DNA of 6,646 nucleotides from JBHHYR01 sp046757585 (GTDB lineage: Bacteria > Desulfobacterota > Binatia > HRBIN30), in assembly GCA_046757585.1 (NCBI GenBank), contig JBHHYR010000218.1:1-6646 (forward strand), in the 5' to 3' direction. A program made the position numbers and the translations under genes. The notes under the pieces are model-generated. The model worked only from the letters and a program-made list of their open reading frames with translations. It was not told the DNA's origin and ran no database searches. Shown here piece by piece: positions 5,080 through 6,646 of this stretch (positions within the stretch are counted from its first letter, which is position 1; every line of letters starts with the position of its first letter).

Positions 5080-6141
5080 TCACGGTCCTGCTGCAGGTCT
5101 TTGCCAGTGCAACTCCGCCGGCACCCTGAGTTGCGGTGGCGGTGTTTCGCTCCGGAACCAACGTGTCGCGAAGCGGCCAAGTCCGAGTACGAATCCCGCT
5201 CCCCAACTGAGATGCAAAGTCACGAACGCCGCCGCTACTGGCAGGAGAAACCGCCAGCCGTTAGTATGGGCCAACCGCGCTGCGACAACTCCCACGCTGC
5301 CGGCATACGTCGTCCCCAGCAACAGTGCGGCTGCACGGGCCTGCCACAGCCACGGCGACGCCATGAGTAGTCCGACTCCGGCCAACACGAACGCCGGCGG
5401 GATGAAGTGCCGGACACTCGTTTGTCGGGGGTGCTTCTGCACAACGCGCACCTTCCAGAAGCCATACTGCGCAAACTGCTTCGCTAACGCCCGCAGGCTC
5501 TGGCGATTCTGATAGACCGAGTGCATAGCTGGTGCGAGCACGACCCGGCCGCCTGCCTTGCGCAGGCGATAGTTGAACTCATCATCCTGATTCCGAACCA
5601 TCTCTTCGTCGAACAGACCGGCGTGTTCGAACACGGCGCGCGGGTACATCCCCATGTACACGGTATCGACCTCAGTCTCGGCACGCCCGAAATGGAAATA
5701 CGAGCCGATCCCGAACCGAGAGCTGGTCGCCAAGGCAATCGCGTCGCCGACCAGTCCGCCGCCGACCGGCCGCATCGGTCCGCCGACGTTGTCAGCCCCC
5801 GTACGCTTTAAGGTCTCCACGCCCACACGCATGTAGTCCGGCGCGATACGCGTGTGACCGTCGACGCGCATAACGATGTCTCCACGCGCTGCGCGGATCG
5901 CAATGTTGAGCGCGGATGGTACGATCCGCCGCGGATTCTCAAGCAGGCGTACGCGATCGGTCCGTCGTGCATATCGACCCACGACCTGTGCCGACTCATC
6001 CGTCGACGCGCCATCGACGACCAGGACCTCGAAGCGATCAGGGGGATAATCCTGCGCCAGCACCGACTCCAGGCAGGCGCGGATCGAGGCTGCCTCGTTG
6101 CGCACCGGAATCATCACCGACACGAAGGGTAGCACGCTCAT
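5080..6141 (-). CDS. Family 2 glycosyltransferase, succinoglycan ExoA-like, membrane-anchored
   Basis: GT-A inverting transferase that probably adds a sugar to a lipid-linked polysaccharide intermediate at the inner face of the cytoplasmic membrane. The 353 residues begin with the GT2 hallmark VSVMIPVRNEAASIRACLESVLAQDYP (7-33) and EVLVVDGASTDES (38-50). The metal/nucleotide site reads RVDGHTRI (92-99), the DGH form seen in ExoA-type members. VDTVYMGMYPRAVF at 158-171 and RNQDDEFNYRLRKAGG at 183-198 form the acceptor and catalytic-base region. QYGFWKVRVVQKHP (225-238) precedes two or three hydrophobic segments at about 247-265, 268-290 and 298-322, consistent with membrane anchoring. The start ATG overlaps the stop of the upstream GT4 gene as ATGA, indicating coupling. 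Acceptor and donor sugars cannot be read from the sequence. Confidence 0.92.
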   Translation of the reverse strand: MSVLPFVSVMIPVRNEAASIRACLESVLAQDYPPDRFEVLVVDGASTDESAQVVGRYARRTDRVRLLENPRRIVPSALNIAIRAARGDIVMRVDGHTRIAPDYMRVGVETLKRTGADNVGGPMRPVGGGLVGDAIALATSSRFGIGSYFHFGRAETEVDTVYMGMYPRAVFEHAGLFDEEMVRNQDDEFNYRLRKAGGRVVLAPAMHSVYQNRQSLRALAKQFAQYGFWKVRVVQKHPRQTSVRHFIPPAFVLAGVGLLMASPWLWQARAAALLLGTTYAGSVGVVAARLAHTNGWRFLLPVAAAFVTLHLSWGAGFVLGLGRFATRWFRSETPPPQLRVPAELHWQRPAAGP

Positions 6142-6646
6142 GGGGCTCGCTGGCGGGCCGCACGTGTGTAGAGATCCCGCATCGTCGTCACCATCCGTTC
6201 GGGCGCGAACGTGAGCGCCCGATCACGGGCGGCGCGACCGAACCGCCGCCGCTGCTCCACGTTGGTCAGCAGCGCGACCGAGTGCACGACCAGCGCGTCA
6301 CAGTCACCACGCGCAATCAGAAAACCGTCTTGCCCAGGGCGCACCAATTCCCGGGCACCGCCGACATCAGTTGCTACCACTGGCAGGCCGGACGCCATCG
6401 CCTCGAGCACTACGTTCGGCAGACCCTCCCAATCCGAGGTGAGCCAGAACAGATCGGCCTGCCGCAGCAGTTCCGGAACGTCATCGCGTTCTCCCGTAAA
6501 CACGCAACAGTCGCGCAGGCCAGCGGCGGCAGCCTGGGCGGCCACTCGTGCCCGCAACGGCCCGTCACCGATGAGCAGGAACCGGACGTTCCGCAGCCGC
6601 TGTCGCAGCGCGGCAGCGGCTGCCACGAACAACCCTGGGTTTTTCT
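6138..6646 (-). CDS. GT-B glycosyltransferase (GT4 type), C-terminal 168 residues, cut by window edge
   Basis: Retaining glycosyltransferase of the GT4 type, the donor-binding half only. The readable part opens KNPGLFVAAAAALR, the usual loop and helix at the beginning of the C-terminal Rossmann domain. FLLIGDGPLR, VFTGERDDVPELLRQADLFWLTS and the EX7E motif in DWEGLPNVVLEAMASGLPVVATDVGGARELV bind the UDP/GDP-sugar, and the final helices carry FGRAARDRAL and MVTTMRDLYTRAAR. A TTG near 6632 could be misread as a start, but residues KNPG before it are in frame and family-like, so the gene continues beyond the window. The acceptor-binding N-terminal domain and hence the specificity are not visible. 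The stop overlaps the next gene's ATG, which implies cotranscription with the ExoA-like transferase. Confidence 0.93.
   Translation of the reverse strand, partial: KNPGLFVAAAAALRQRLRNVRFLLIGDGPLRARVAAQAAAAGLRDCCVFTGERDDVPELLRQADLFWLTSDWEGLPNVVLEAMASGLPVVATDVGGARELVRPGQDGFLIARGDCDALVVHSVALLTNVEQRRRFGRAARDRALTFAPERMVTTMRDLYTRAARQRAP

Overview
The window is a stretch of GC-rich bacterial chromosome in which every supportable gene lies on the minus strand. Nine genes follow each other with either 4-base ATGA overlaps or gaps of about 100 bases or less. No stretch over 300 bases lacks a gene, and there are no RNA genes, CRISPR arrays or complete mobile elements. The composition and the order sucD-ndk-rlmN-mtnP-pfkB suggest an uncultured or environmental proteobacterium-like lineage (deltaproteobacterial, Methylomirabilota/Rokubacteria or Binatota type). 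That placement is recalled rather than tested.

In transcription order (right to left), the right half, about 3685-6646, looks like a surface-polysaccharide region. It holds the C-terminal part of a GT-B (GT4-type) glycosyltransferase cut by the window edge, an ExoA-like family 2 glycosyltransferase with a C-terminal membrane region, a 114-residue helix-turn-helix protein resembling the first ORF of IS3-type elements, and a WbpP/GalE-type NAD-dependent UDP-sugar 4-epimerase. The epimerase would supply an activated sugar that the two transferases could use.

The left half, 1-3635, is housekeeping: succinyl-CoA ligase alpha subunit (sucD), nucleoside diphosphate kinase (ndk), the radical-SAM 23S rRNA/tRNA methyltransferase RlmN, methylthioadenosine phosphorylase (mtnP), and the first 69 codons of a PfkB-family kinase that starts with GTG and runs off the left edge. 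SucD/NDK link the TCA cycle to NTP supply, and MtnP (perhaps with the kinase) salvages methylthioadenosine made from S-adenosylmethionine.

I do not see a clearly novel multi-gene system. The points most worth checking are: sucD sits directly behind an epimerase with no sucC; the HTH gene stands alone inside the polysaccharide genes; a perfect hairpin abuts the probable GTG start of rlmN and could bring a distant Shine-Dalgarno sequence close; and mtnP and rlmN have ambiguous starts.
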